64,000 bases of DNA from assembly GCF_007559345.1 (NCBI RefSeq), contig NZ_VMBH01000001.1, positions 186,001 through 250,000 on the forward strand, in the 5' to 3' direction. The position numbers and the translations under genes were made by a program. The notes under the pieces are model-generated. The model worked only from the letters and a program-made list of their open reading frames with translations, was not told where the DNA came from and made no database searches. The DNA is from Cardinium endosymbiont of Dermatophagoides farinae. Lineage in GTDB: Bacteria; Bacteroidota; Bacteroidia; Cytophagales; Amoebophilaceae. Shown piece after piece: positions 31,600 to 43,448 of the stretch (positions within the stretch are counted from its first letter, which is position 1; every line of letters starts with the position of its first letter).

Positions 31600-32514
31600 C
31601 TATACAAGGTCATGGATATGCGCACGAGATAAACCAGTAAGAAACATAATATCTTCTATAGGGTATCCCTTTAGAAGCATAGATTTGGCAATCTCTATAT
31701 TTCTTTCTAATTTCCCCTTCTCTTCTCCTACTTGGATCCCCTCTTGTCTTCCTTTTTTCTCTCCTTCTTGTCTGAATCTTTCAGTTAGTGACATGGCAAT
31801 TTTCTTTAATTTAGGATCAAGTAATTCTACTGCATTGGTATGATCATCTATTGATAGTATATACTAAAGCACATTGTTAATATAAGGAATATATCCTTTT
31901 TTTTCTAGATGCAGCAATATATTCTGATAGTCTGGTAACCACTCACAAAAGTCCCGATATATTCCTTGCTTGAGTATCATGGCAGCGCCAGCCGCTTGTT
32001 TCCAATTGAGTAGTGCTTCGTTTGTTGTAGTGTGTAGATCTACCAGATGAAAACCTGCAAACATATATCTTGCTGCCTGGTTTAAACTAGGAAATAAATC
32101 ATGAAAATTAGTAGGACCTTTATATGGCTTACTGCCGTTGTACAAACAGATGTTGACAATAGCTGGTAAAGATGTATTCCCATGTTCACTTACATGTTGC
32201 CTGATTAACTGTGCATTATACTCTAAAAATCTCACCGAAATTAATGGATCTTCCTCAGACTGACGCTCTACATGTAGATAGATGTAGTGTTCTGTACCCT
32301 TGATACGCGATTTAAAAATACAGTCACTGCTTATACTTTTACCTGTAGCACTCACAAACTCTCTATTGGTCAATAGTAAGTTATCTTGATCTATTTGATT
32401 AAAAATTTCTTTTGGCAATCTCGCTTTTAGAAATGATAATATTACTTCTTTCCTACTAAATGTTTGCTTAAAGAACTTGTCATGTGGCTGTCTTTCTTTA
32501 TCTTTTTTTTCCAT
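31600..32514 (-). pseudogene. Rpn family recombination-promoting nuclease / putative transposase, in-frame stop
   Basis: It encodes a PD-(D/E)XK nuclease of the Rpn (YhgA-like) family. The N-terminus HDKFFKQTFSRKEVILSFLKARLP is typical, followed by YIYLHVERQSEEDP with the nuclease core. An in-frame TAG at 31864-31866 cuts off the last 88 residues (SLTERFRQEGEKKGRQEGI, then KGYPIEDIMFLTGLSRAHIH). The shorter 216-residue form still holds the whole nuclease core. Only the helical tail is separated. Confidence 0.8.
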
Positions 32515-32772
32515 GTAGTGAATTGATTAAATTAAATAATAGTATAATAAAAACCCAATACATATATGATCTTTAGAAGGTTCAGGACTTTTCAGCGTAG
32601 CATCTATTTGTCTACCACTCTTGCGCACTATATCTACTCGTTAAAATAACATTACCAGATTGAGTCCGTTACAATAGACATTAAAGCTTGAGATAAAAAG
32701 TTGGTTTTAATTTTTAGAAATAAGCCATAAAATAGTTAAATTACAGCAATTATTTAGGTATTTATGCTTAAG

Positions 32773-33168
32773 ATTTTTAGTAATATTGTTATATCACTCA
32801 AGCAAACTAACCAACTAAGTTTCTCAGATATTTCAGCCAGCAAGCGTAAATGCAAACACATCTTATTTGATTAAATCAACAATCTAGTTAATTGGTCGAT
32901 TGTAGAAAAAGAACTTCGATTACTTTACCCTAAAGGCTTACGTTTATCAGGTAAGCCAGCTTATAGCCCCTGCTTTTATTTAAAATGCTCTTGCTACAGA
33001 CATGATACTTCCTTAGTGACTATCAAGAAGAAGTAAATGATCGGATCACATTTAGTAGATTTTGTGGTATTTCTATGGACAGCTCTGTACCAGATCATAG
33101 CGTATTAAACAGGTTTAGAACTGTGCTTACGGAAAAAAAAGCTCTAGCAAAGCTATTGAAAATCATTG
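32773..33168 (+). pseudogene. IS5-like transposase N-terminal remnant
   Basis: Broken frames encode FSDISASKRKCKHILFD, NLVNWSIVEKELRLLYPKGL, then RITFSRFCGISMDSSVPDHS and VLNRFRTVLTEKK. These are the N-terminal (DUF772-like) landmarks of IS5-family transposases. The catalytic part is absent: the sequence is cut at about 33168 where symporter copy D ends. Confidence 0.7.
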
Positions 33169-33174
33169 TCCACC

Positions 33175-36100
33175 CTATTGGTTAATTGTTTTTCGATGGT
33201 AGATCTTCAACGCTTGCTCAGCTGCGGCAGCTAATGCCTCTGCTATTTCAAAACCTAAATATTGCTTTGCTAGCTTAACATCTACTGTCAGGGTTTCATA
33301 CGCCATATATTTTATCTCTTCTAACATGGTATAGCCTGCTGCATGGCGTAAGTCATAGAGTCGTTCAGCTAATTTGATGAAAAGAACGGCAAGCTGTACA
33401 TGTTCTTCCTTAATGGCTTCTTTCAAACGATTCTGCACATAAAGCAAAGAAGGATGATTGAGCGCTTGGTGTTTATCTATACTTACCACATTCAAGACAA
33501 AGGCATAGACACCTAAATTATAATGCGCCTTGACATAAGAAAGCGGCAAACAGGTATGGCGCACCAATTCATAGAGCAAAGAGGCATAAATCACTTTAGG
33601 AGAATGAAAAACCCAATCTACTACCAATTGAGCAATCCCTACCACACGCACATAAAACAATTGGCCCGAGGCATGCCGCTTACACCCAAAGTACTGCCTA
33701 AGCAATAAAAGTAGATTTGAAATCGTACCTATATCAATAGGGTCCTCTGGATATAAGGATTTGCAGACATAGTCATGGAACTGCATTAATGCCATCATAG
33801 AATCGGCTTGTTCCTTAGACGTGACAGGGCGATCTGAGGTTAAGCAATCTATTGGCAGCTTAACCATCATCTTATCACGAATTGCTGTGACATCAATAGG
33901 CAGTACCAACAACATAGCTTTTGGGTTGCCACCAACAGGACATTCGAAATAGCCATAGTGGGCATGAATCATACTGGATATGGTCTCCGTCTGCAGATCT
34001 ATAGATGGTGGCACTACCTGCTCCACTTTAGGGTTGCTGCCCACTGCCTTATCATCATACAAAGGTTTAACCTTGGGAAACGCATCAGAAGCAACTGACA
34101 CATTACTGACTACTAGCCCAGCAGCCTGAAAAAGCATAAAAGGAGCATAGCTATTGTCAAGAGGATCTGTAAACCTCAAAGAGGTAGCATGCAATTGTAT
34201 CCTAACCATTGGTGCACTGGCACCATCTGGCTTACCACCAACCCGTAAAACAGCCTTAACCAAGGAATAGACTACTTGATTGACATCGCATATAATATGG
34301 GAAGCTAATGTACCCATAGAATCGCTTGTTTTTGCTACCAATAGTCTAGGTGGATGCGTACGCTCTTGAGACAAGGCAAACTCTAGTTTGCGAATCAAGT
34401 TATCAAAGCTAATTTCAGTAGGTTGTAGCAGTGCATGCCCTTTTGCCCTTTCTTTCCTATTAGAATAGGTAACCCAATCATACAACTTATTGATAATTCC
34501 CTGAAAGTCTTGCTTATAAAGGGCATATTGCCATCTAAAAAGAAAATAGATTCTTCAACCTTCCTCACTACTTTTGCTAAAATAGAGCCATAACCTTTAG
34601 GTAGATTCAAACCAATAGAAGGAGCCATAGCTGCATCATAAAGGGTTTCCTTGAGTTTTTGAGATGCGCTAATCGTTGCCCTATCCTTGAAATAGCCTAC
34701 TTGCTCAGAACAGCTATTGAGCTTAGCTTTAAGGCAAATAAAAATGCCAAAAATCAGTAAACCTAATCCCAGGTAGAGCAGCAGCATCAACGCCACACCT
34801 AATGGTGGTAAGACCAACACCAGTGGTTGCGTACAATAAATAGAGCTAAACCAGATCGCTATAAATAGCGTAGCCACTAAACAACTCATACCCAGATATA
34901 GAGGCAGTACCAACAAGATAACCGCCAAATGGGCCAAAGATAAGCCTAAGGTTAAGAAAAGGCTGGTGGCATGCCACCAATGCCAAAGCACATTAATAGG
35001 CAAGCAAAAAGATAAGCTAAGCAGCCAAAATAGGCCAAACAGCCAACCCGGAATCCATTTTATCTTTTCTGAGATAAATGTGCCATACCCTAAAAAACAA
35101 CCCCCTACCAAAAGTTGAGCAATAAGCCAAGCAGCATGATCTGTAATAGAGGCTGTGAAATAAGTCAATAAATTACTGATGGCCACGTAAAATCCCAAAG
35201 ATACTAACGTAGTATGGCTGGGTTGTAGTTTAGCCAAAGTATGCTTGATATATAGCAACCGATTTTTAATCGCTTCTTTGCGTGCAGACTGCTTACGCGC
35301 ATGCGCCTGTTCCCTTTGCATAAATGCATGATCTGGTCCAACCCAACCTGCATCTTCCGGCTGTTTGAATAGATAGTGAGCCAGCATCATAGCCAGACCA
35401 TTGGCCAGCATACAAATAAATTGAACCATTTATATCCGTTGTGGGTTCAATCCACTTGTTCCAAGCTAAAATAGATACTATACCTGTAGCCATACCGATC
35501 AAAGCAGTACGGGAAGTACCCCTAAATCCCAAAACAGCTAAGATAAATGGAGCTGTTGCTATAGGAAGCGAAAAGTCCAAACTTAACTTGAGTAAATTCA
35601 ATAGATCATCACAATAAAAAGTCAATACCATAGCAAATAGACCTATCATTACACTAGTCCACGTAGCCAACCGGAGCTGGTGCGCATCAGCCACTTGCTT
35701 TACACCTCGTAGGTTCTGCAACAGATCATGACTAATCATAATGGCACAAGAATTTAGTTTAGAATCAGCTGTGGACATAGCCATGGCTAGTAAACTAATA
35801 CAAACCATTCCTTTAAAAACAGGTGGAATGTTAGCCATTATATACCCCCAAGTGGCTTCCACTGATAATCCTGGTGCGCCTGTAAAAACAAATAGGCCAA
35901 TTAAAATGATAAAAATGGTTATTATAAAGCTGAAAAATGTGGAATACAAAAAAACCTTTCCAGCTTGCATCGAGCTAGGAGACATATAAACACGCTGTAT
36001 GGTTGGAGGCTCTATGTAACCCATTAAAAAACCTAGCAAAAGGAAACACATGGCCACTAGATTGGTATTAAAATGAAATACCTTACTCAATTGAAAATTT

Positions 36101-36754
36101 TTCCTGACTTTGTAAAAAAGGAACGATTTCTGTGACTGATTTACCTGTATTTTTAAACATAAACCATGCTAAAACAGGAATAATAACGGTAAAAGTCACA
36201 AACTGCAATACATCCGTAAAAGCAACCGCACGAATACCTCCAAAGCTAGAATAGAAAATAAGGATTACCGTAACCCCAACTGTAATGGCCTTGGGATGTA
36301 TTGAGTCCAAACACATACTGATGGACAAAGACATTACACTGATTTGTCCAGCAATTATAGCAACCGCATCACAAATACCAGATAACGCTGTAATGATTCG
36401 TGCATATTTACCATATACACTGCCTATCGTTTCTGGCATAGAAAGGTGACCCATAAACCGCTCCATATATAACGCCAGCCGACTGACAAGATAAAGATCA
36501 AATCCAGCCAAAAGATCCAAGACGATCCAGTAAATACCAAGGTTATGCACTTGCTGTACATTACGAATCAAACCTCCTCCTCCATAAGCAGTAGCCAATA
36601 CAGTGGCCACCAAAGTAGCTGTAGCAAATCGTTTGTCACCTACAGCATATTGTCGAAATGAAGTAGTCTTCCTGCTAAAATAAATACCTACAACTAAAGT
36701 CAATAATAAAAAAGAAACCACCATGTAAAGTGGTATATTTAAAAATGGTGCCAT
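33175..36754 (-). pseudogene. Symporter / kinase-like / degenerate SpoT-HD fusion, copy D (several frameshifts)
   Basis: It has the same architecture as copy C but is read leftward from 36754. The symporter N-half (36754-36083) has FRQYAVGDKR, SMPETIGSVYGKY and FGGIRAVAFTDVLQF. The core (36090-35293) has PPTIQRVYMSPSS and LLAMAMSTADSKLNS. Extra membrane helices follow (35429-34395), then a degenerate ATPase-like part and an HD-like end (34485-33175). Frameshifts lie near 36086, 35435 and 34508. In the HD-like part the ligands are gone: R280 for H, Y305-E306 for HD, R309-H310 for ED, E374 for D (numbering from 34485). It cannot be a normal ppGpp hydrolase. Confidence 0.75.
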
Positions 36755-37040
36755 ATCTAAACTGGTTAATTACATATTAGTACACTGAAACATATTATAT
36801 AGTATATACACTAATTTGTGTTGATGCAACAAATTGTTCATTTTTGATAAAAAATCGTATCGCATAATACATTTTTGATAATAAAATGCATTATTTCGAT
36901 ACACAAAATATTTTTCAATGATTTAAAAAAGTTCTATCCACACTGCTTATTAAAAAAGCAGATGGAAATTTTGATTTGCGCTGAACATTTTGATATTTTT
37001 ACAGAGCAAGAAAGGTTTCAGCAATGTAGTCTTCTGCAAC
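36755..37040. other. AT-rich upstream region of symporter copy D
   Basis: This DNA is very AT-rich. An open frame at 36875-37138 reads through into a degenerate repeat and has no protein-like features, so I do not call a gene. The promoter of copy D is presumably here, but I cannot place it. Confidence 0.3.
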
Positions 37041-37132
37041 TAGACCGCTTTGAAAAGCTATTTTATGGTGCGCAATTTTTAGGGAACAGTACATCCAAGC
37101 ACCGCAGCATGCTTAGATGTATTGGAGGGTTG
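37041..37132 (-). repeat. Degenerate remnant of a MITE-like repeat
   Basis: The blocks GCGCAATTTTTAGGGAA, CAAGCACCGCAGCATGC and TAGATGTATTGGAGG follow the order of the right half of the MITE family in reverse orientation, with many changes. Confidence 0.5.
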
Positions 37133-37239
37133 TTGTGAAATGTGTGTGATTCGTATAGGTTATTACACTAAATATATCAGATTAAATCTGGGTCATTACA
37201 AATTAATTAATTTATAAACTTTTATGACCTTGACACAGT

Positions 37240-37381
37240 AGACCTTCTGCAAAACCTATTTCTAATGGCAATTTTGGTGTCGAAACTTGTCTATGCTCCT
37301 CAAATACATTTAGTATTCTGCGGTGCTCGACTGCGCTTCTCCTAAAAACTGCTGATCACAAATAGGTTTTGAAGAAGGTCT
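37240..37381 (+). repeat. MITE-like repeat, copy 6
   Basis: A 142-bp forward copy with both internal modules (GTGTCGAAACTTGTC and CGGTGCTCGAC). A perfect AGT duplication flanks it (37237-37239 and 37382-37384). Confidence 0.9.
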
Positions 37382-37590
37382 AGTTAATTGTATATTTCCT
37401 GATGCGTTCTTTCATTCTTTCTATAAAAAATTTCAATTCATGCTTAGTTTTTTTTAGCTTTAGATTCAAATACAGCATCAGATCATAAAAAACCTAGTTA
37501 GGGGTATAGTGGTTGCTTAAAAAAGCTACAGTATAGCTAAATATAATATGGAAGATGTGGTGATGAACACGCAGCGTATACATACAAATA

Positions 37591-38327
37591 ATGGAACAAA
37601 ATCAATTTAAAGTTAAGCATATAGGGTCTAAGATGCTTACACCTAGTGTCATACAGTTGACTTTTATACGTTCTGATAAGCTACCTTTGGTGTTTACGCC
37701 GGGCCAATTTATTACTTTTTTATTGCCACATGCGTCTGGTAAAATAGTACCACGTAGCTATAGCTTAGCCAATAGTCCTGGAGAGCAGTTAGAAATCGCA
37801 ATTGCACCTGTTGAAGGCGGGTTTGCTACTAATATCCTCTTTAACTTAGAGATTGGAGATGAGCTAGACTGTGTGGGGCCTAAGGGTAGGCTCATCCTCC
37901 ATGAGGCAGAAACCCCTCCCAATATATATTGGTAGCTACTGGAACAGGCGTAGCCCCCTATCGTTCTATGCTTCCGACCCTTTCTAAACGGCTACAAGCA
38001 GATGAAAGGCTCAAGGTAACCTTACTATTGGGTGTACGGTATGCCGATGACCTACTATATGTAGAAGATTTTATTGCTTTTGCCAAGCAATATAAAAATT
38101 TTAATTTCCGTAGCCACCTGAGTAGAGCAGATGCACCAACCGAACCTTATCAATATGCAGGATATGTACAATCAGCCTTTGAAGCGCTTGACTTAAACCC
38201 AACCGCTGATTTGGTATACCTCTGTGGTAATCCATATATGATTGATAGTAGCATGGAAAAGTTGGGAAAAATGGGTTTTAAGCGAGAACGCATCAGACGT
38301 GAAAAATATATTTCTCGTGGGGTGTAA
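37591..38327 (+). CDS. fpr: Ferredoxin/flavodoxin-NADP+ reductase (frameshifted in this sequence)
   Basis: This flavoprotein exchanges electrons between NADPH and ferredoxin or flavodoxin, and could feed Fe-S assembly. The first frame has the FAD motif PRSYSLANSPG and FATNILFNLEIGDELDCVGPKGR. The second frame has the NADP-binding VATGTGVAPYRSML and YLCGNPYMI near the C-terminus. The frames meet near 37928; one more T (ATATATTTGG) would read IYLVATGTGVAP. Total length of about 245 residues is normal. Confidence 0.8.
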
Positions 38328-38475
38328 AAAAGAAAACCACAACTTTTTCCAAAGGCGCATTTTGCTTACTTTTGATGTTAGCCTTGCAACAATGTTGAAC
38401 GAATAGACGGATGCCTCTATAGCATATTATGCGCTATTTAATCTGTAGATTGATAACCTAAAATATAGTACGGTT

Positions 38476-39108
38476 TTGCATTTTAGATTTTTAAAGATTT
38501 CAATATCTATTGATCTAAGTTATTGGATCTTTTTACTGTTGGTAATAGGTAGTATAGGCCCATATAGCGAAGGTTTACTATGGGCTGGTGTCTTTACTTT
38601 TAGTATACTCATACATGAATATGGCCATGCGTTAATGGCTCTTTTTTTTGGTGCACAGCCGACTATTGTATTACAAGCTTTTGGCGGAAGAACCATTTTT
38701 AATGAATCACATGTAACGGATAAACAAAATTTTTTAATTACACTTGCAGGACCTGCATTTCAAGGATTATTCGCATTAATGGCCTATTTACTGCTTCAAT
38801 TCAATATTTTTAGCGGTTATCTATTGAACTATTTGCTATTTGTAACAATGTATATCAATAGTAGATGGTTGTTATTAAATTTAATACCCATTGCACCACT
38901 TGATGGTGGCTGGTTGGTACGTTATATACTGGAAAAAAAATTTGGCCGTAAGGGGTACCTAACCAGTATTATCATCGGACTGGCTGCTGCTGCAATTGCG
39001 ATTCCTTGGTTCTATTTTCAAGGATATCACTGGTTCTTTATCATGCAGCTTTTTATATGTGGATGGCACTACTGTAAGCTCTGGCAAAAGGAGCAGGAAT
39101 CATCATAA
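38476..39108 (+). CDS. Site-2 protease family (M50) membrane metalloprotease
   Basis: This is a small integral-membrane zinc protease of 210 residues. The metal motif is HEYGH in the second helix, and the second motif is NLIPIAPLDGGW (NPxDG-like). Five or so hydrophobic segments are visible. The start is TTG at 38476 in the longest frame; no better start is seen. Family members cleave membrane-bound regulators. No substrate is suggested by the neighbours. Confidence 0.75.
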   Translation: MHFRFLKISISIDLSYWIFLLLVIGSIGPYSEGLLWAGVFTFSILIHEYGHALMALFFGAQPTIVLQAFGGRTIFNESHVTDKQNFLITLAGPAFQGLFALMAYLLLQFNIFSGYLLNYLLFVTMYINSRWLLLNLIPIAPLDGGWLVRYILEKKFGRKGYLTSIIIGLAAAAIAIPWFYFQGYHWFFIMQLFICGWHYCKLWQKEQESS

Positions 39109-39154
39109 AAAGGATAAGCATAGGCTTTAATCTTTAAAACTAAATCCTATTTGT

Positions 39155-39769
39155 ATGAAATCGACATTTGGTTTGTTGCGCCAAGCTCAGTTAGGGCTGA
39201 TCATCCTATTCCTAATGGTAGTGGCTTGCAAAAGAAGTGCGCCTATACATGAACCAAATCCTCTTGATGCTCAAGCTAGTATTCCAAAAAATATACCAAA
39301 CTCCATCATACCTTCAGCTGATATAGAGGAAACAGGTAAGGATAGTACAACATGCACAGATAGAGACATTTTTTTCAAGGAAATAGGCTGGCAAGATTTA
39401 CCCCCAAAGGATGGTCAAGATCAATCTAATAGATTATTTATCTTTTTTGAAAAGAATTCCAAGAATGAAACTTTTCATGAAACTAGATCGATTAAACCAG
39501 AACCTATAATCACTATATCCAATCCGTCAGTACCCAACTCGGAAAAACATACCTATGCTTTAATAGGATTTTTAGTGGATAAGATTGATTTCGTAAACAA
39601 GAATGGGCACTGGTATTATTATAGTAAGGATTACAAGAATACAACTCCTTTACCTACTGAAAAAGAGACGGAACTAGCATTAAAAAATGCTATTACTTGC
39701 TTTTACAAAAGAACAGAAGCGTGCGCTCAGCACAGTGGCAACACCACCCTAAAAGCAAGCAAAAGGTAA
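39155..39769 (+). CDS. Hypothetical lipoprotein
   Basis: The 204-residue product has a signal peptide with lipobox (LIILFLMVVAC), Cys at about residue 25. A low-complexity Pro/Ser linker follows. Near the C-terminus, TYALIGFLVDK then NKNGHWYYYSKDY weakly resembles the His box of USP-type proteases, but no Cys box is seen, so I do not assign that function. The 3' end overlaps the convergent TPR gene by 21 bp. Confidence 0.65.
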   Translation: MKSTFGLLRQAQLGLIILFLMVVACKRSAPIHEPNPLDAQASIPKNIPNSIIPSADIEETGKDSTTCTDRDIFFKEIGWQDLPPKDGQDQSNRLFIFFEKNSKNETFHETRSIKPEPIITISNPSVPNSEKHTYALIGFLVDKIDFVNKNGHWYYYSKDYKNTTPLPTEKETELALKNAITCFYKRTEACAQHSGNTTLKASKR

Positions 39770-41387
39770 GGTACAAATGGCTTTTACTCTTTTTCTTTTA
39801 TCTTCTTTATCGGCGTCAAATGGATCGTCTTCAAGGTATTGTTTTTGTTTCTGCATCGCTTGCAATAACCTATCAGCAGATCGATACTTTTTCAAGTGGT
39901 AATAACTATAGTACAAAGCTTGCGCGACTGCTTTGTCTTTTTTATCCTGTGCACGCGCTATTTTTAGGTAATACAAAGACTTTTTTAAATACTTTTTTAG
40001 TCCTACTATAGTTTGCGTCCACTGATTACGGGCCAATGCAGCTCCATTTTTTGTATGGATATATGCATACAAAGGGTTTGTATGGGGTATATTGCCTCCT
40101 TCTACCAGATAAACGAAGTCGCTTACCCTACCATACTGAACAAGGGATGATCATAGACTACCCATCTAAGCTTAGGAGCAAATGGCTGTTCCTTAGGGAA
40201 TAAACTACTGCATAATGATCGGTCAACCCCTGCCCATACCATAGGATGGGACCATAAAGGGCGCACGGTTACATGCATCAACCCACACAAGTCAGCCAGG
40301 GTAAGGTTTTCCAATTGGCCCTTTTCCTTACTGATTTTAGGGTATGGGCATATAGTTTTATAGCTTCATTATAAAATAAAAAAGCCATCTGACGCAACGC
40401 GTCATATTGATCCGGATGCGTCTTTAAGATTTGTTGGTAATAGCCAATGGCCGCTTCAATATGGCCTTGACGCTCCAGGAGATAAGCATATGCATAACAT
40501 GCATCCATCTCTTTACGTTGGATCCCAGCAGTTAAAGAAGCAACATAATCATCTATTCTACCAGAAGCTTCATAGACTAAGCATTTTTCCTCTAATAACT
40601 CATTATTAAAAGGAAATTGAAGCAGTGCCTCATTGAGGATGGCTATGGCCTTGTCAAAATTTTTAAGCTTGTGATAATGAATAGCAGCCATAGCACGTGC
40701 AACAGCAAACTGTGGCCCTTGTATTGCTACATAGTCTTTATAGCAGCGCAATGCTGCTTCTGATTGATCCGTGCTATGATAGACAATAGCCATATGCAGC
40801 AATGGGGTAGGCTCTTCTGGAAGAATACGCCTGCAAATAGCAAATTGATCTATGGCCTGATCAAATGCTTCTTGCCTATAATAGCCCATGCCCCTATTTA
40901 AAAAATAACGCCATAGAGCGGCCAGGTTACCAAGCGCAAAACTATGAAACTGCTTACTTTTAGATAAACTTAACTGTTTGGCTTGGGCATAAGCTGTAAG
41001 TGCTTCATGCAACAAAGCAGATGCATTTTCCGAAGCAATATCATCCCTTAAGAGTCGGTCATAAATAGCTCCTCTATAATACCAGGTAGCAGGGTGGTTC
41101 ACCAACTTATTATCTTTAATGGCTTCATCTATAGCCAAGCGAGCCTCTTGGACATTAGAGAGCGCAGGTGAATGAGCTGATTTTGGATCACCAGCATCTA
41201 CCGCTGTAGCCTCACCACCTTTTGCTTGAGCAACCTTCTGCTTGTTTTGACCTTCAAAGGTACGCACAATCCGAGCAATGGATAAAGGTATACCAAAAAG
41301 CTGACCAGGGATGACCCAAAACATCAGTAAGCAACAAAATGTACTTATATTGATTCTACCAGTAATCAGAGAATATTTTTTATCCAT
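39749..41387 (-). pseudogene. TPR-repeat exported protein, two one-base frameshifts
   Basis: The main frame (41387-40278) starts with a hydrophobic segment (STFCCLLMFWVIPGQLFGIPL) and holds several TPR units (ALGNLAALWRYFLNRGMGYYRQEAFDQAIDQF, FDKAIAILNEALLQFP, GHIEAAIGYYQQILKTHPDQYDAL). A second frame (40314-40123, ENLTLADLCGLMHV) joins if the A4 run near 40340 were A5. A third frame (ending 39749, NPLYAYIHTKNGAALARNQW then LYYSYYHLKKYRSADRLL) joins after one more base near 40135. Total would be about 546 residues. It is probably a periplasmic or outer-membrane scaffold; the partner is unknown. Confidence 0.65.
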
Positions 41388-41746
41388 GCTTTAATATATT
41401 ATTTTACACTTAGCGCCTCAAGAGGCTTGCTACTATAAAAATGCCCTCGATTGACTTTTTATTTGCTATAGATTTAACTTTCTATAAAGAATAGAAGGAT
41501 AGGTTACACGCCAATCCGTACAAAGTAATACAGAATTTTGAAAAAAGTATAAAAGCGCAATAAAAAATTAAACAAAACAGATGCTAGATCTGCTGCAATA
41601 GAACATAAAGGCTATTTTTCGACTTTTTTAAAAGTTTCTATAGCCCGTATTCTAGATAATCCATAATTAACTTATAGGCTTAGGGTAATTAAGTTTATGA
41701 AAATCTATCTGATGCACCAGATGTGGAGGCACTGTTTTGAGACTAG
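41388..41746. other. Intergenic stretch without recognisable gene
   Basis: This is AT-rich DNA upstream of the TPR gene. It should contain that gene's promoter on the minus strand, but no motif is clear enough to call. Confidence 0.35.
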
Positions 41747-41888
41747 AGACCTTCTGAAAAACCTATTTGTGATCAGCAGTTTTTAGGAGAAGCGCAGTCA
41801 AGCACCGCAGCATACTAAATGTATTTGAGGAGCATAGACAAGCTTCGACACCAAAATTGCCATTAGAAATAGGTTTTGCAGAAGGTCT
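41747..41888 (-). repeat. MITE-like repeat, copy 7
   Basis: A 142-bp reverse copy with both internal modules and a perfect TAG duplication (41744-41746 and 41889-41891). Confidence 0.9.
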
Positions 41889-42013
41889 TAGGTAAATAGT
41901 TTCTGATGTACTCGGCATTAGGGTCAAACATAAATAAAGGCCCAGTTCAAACTTAAATCTATAGATACAATCTATATTTGGTGGGTGCATAGCTTTTTTG
42001 CTGATTTATAAGA

Positions 42014-43246
42014 TTAACCTTCTGTTTCATCACAATCCATCTGATGGTGATTGTTTTGAACCTGCTCCAGGAGCATATCTAATCCATATAATCCTAGTAT
42101 TGGATAGATTTGTCCTCCAAATTTATATAATGCCAATATTAGATCGATTTGTTCATTAAATAATTTTTTTACCAAGTCGTTTGTATACAATTTATTATAA
42201 TTATATTGATCTAAGCAAAAATACCTTGTTAATAAAAGCTTTTTTGTATGTATATTTGGGTCATCTGGACCAGAATCTGCTAAAAATTTTACGCATGTGC
42301 TTAAAATTTCCCGCACAGCACTTGATAACTCCTTCCAAAACCTGAAACGGTTTATGGGCTCAGCAGCATAATATTCGTTAAGTTGTTTCCAGATAAATTG
42401 TGTAAATGTTTCTAAGCGCCCAGATTCTAATAGCTTTTTTGCAAGATTTGGATGATTGCATTGAATCAACCAATACAACACAGGTAAACCATCGGCATCT
42501 TTTGCATTAATATCACATAGGTCATGATCTAAAAACTGTTGCAGTATAGCTGAATGTTCTTCACTATAAGCTTCTGAATCACCTAAAAATAAATAATGTA
42601 AAGGATGATAACCAAAACAATCCGTTTGATTGATCAGCCGCTTGACTTCACCTCCTCTTTCCCTTCTTAACCTGTTAAATATTGCTTGGCAAGCTTTTTC
42701 ATATTTATTAATAACTGCCCAGTGGAGCATATTTTTACCATGGTTATCCCGCACAAAAACATCACAACTAGGATGGTGCAACAAGCATTTCAAGATATAT
42801 AAATAGTCTCTTTTTTGATGGGAATTAAGCCTACTTAACACATCAAGATCTAGACACCATAATAAAGGGGTATAGCCATCCTTATCTTTTTGGTTTATTA
42901 ATTCTGCAAGCTGATTTTTTGGCATAAGCTTCAGCATTGCTTCAAAAGCCTTTCTATCAACTGACTTAACTGGCTCGTGGAGCGTGGTATACGGTATAGA
43001 TGCTTTACGCTTTCCATATTGGGCATATGGACTACTAGCTGAAAGGGTAGCCGGTGGATCTAGGTTACACCTGAGTGCACTGGCATGGTTATTGGCTGCG
43101 TTTTTAGTTGTATACATTATGTCTTGATTGGATAAACAAAAGGGTAAAATATCCGGACCTACTTTTAAATGATGAAACGTACAGGAATAAATAGATAGCA
43201 AGGCAGCTCTACACAATGCCCAAAACAAGGTGGTCAATAGCATCAT
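42014..43246 (-). CDS. Ankyrin-repeat protein
   Basis: The 410-residue product has an N-terminal hydrophobic segment (MMLLTTLFWALCRAALLSIYSC), perhaps a signal peptide or anchor. Ankyrin-like units follow from about residue 115 (KDGYTPLLWCLDLDVL, HGKNMLHWAVINKYEKACQAIF, FGYHPLHYLFLGDSE, ADGLPVLYWLIQCNHPNLAKKLL). The last 120 residues show no clear repeat. It is intact, unlike the ankyrin gene at 30342-30991. A host-interaction role is plausible but not shown. Confidence 0.8.
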   Translation of the reverse strand: MMLLTTLFWALCRAALLSIYSCTFHHLKVGPDILPFCLSNQDIMYTTKNAANNHASALRCNLDPPATLSASSPYAQYGKRKASIPYTTLHEPVKSVDRKAFEAMLKLMPKNQLAELINQKDKDGYTPLLWCLDLDVLSRLNSHQKRDYLYILKCLLHHPSCDVFVRDNHGKNMLHWAVINKYEKACQAIFNRLRRERGGEVKRLINQTDCFGYHPLHYLFLGDSEAYSEEHSAILQQFLDHDLCDINAKDADGLPVLYWLIQCNHPNLAKKLLESGRLETFTQFIWKQLNEYYAAEPINRFRFWKELSSAVREILSTCVKFLADSGPDDPNIHTKKLLLTRYFCLDQYNYNKLYTNDLVKKLFNEQIDLILALYKFGGQIYPILGLYGLDMLLEQVQNNHHQMDCDETEG

Positions 43247-43448
43247 AACTTAAAATTATTTATATGTTAACGTACAACCTAAAAATAAAAAATAGGTAAG
43301 TATTTTTATTTTCGTCGGAGTTAAGTATATAAAAAAATATTGAGTTATACAATATACCGGTTTTAAAACTGGATTGCCAAACTGTTAGATGCACATGCTA
43401 TGATCTATGCTACTCAAATAGCTAGTAACCTGAGTTAGGAATTATCTA

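Noticed and set aside
36875-37138. Open frame of 87 codons
   Set aside because: Its second half is a degenerate MITE-like repeat and the first half has no protein-like pattern.
39560-39660. Possible USP-like His box (GHWYYY) in the 39155 lipoprotein
   Set aside because: No Cys box or other family motif is visible, so the similarity is too weak to assign a protease.
41763-41990. Open frame of 75 codons on the minus strand
   Set aside because: Most of it is MITE sequence read as protein; similar readings occur at other MITE copies.
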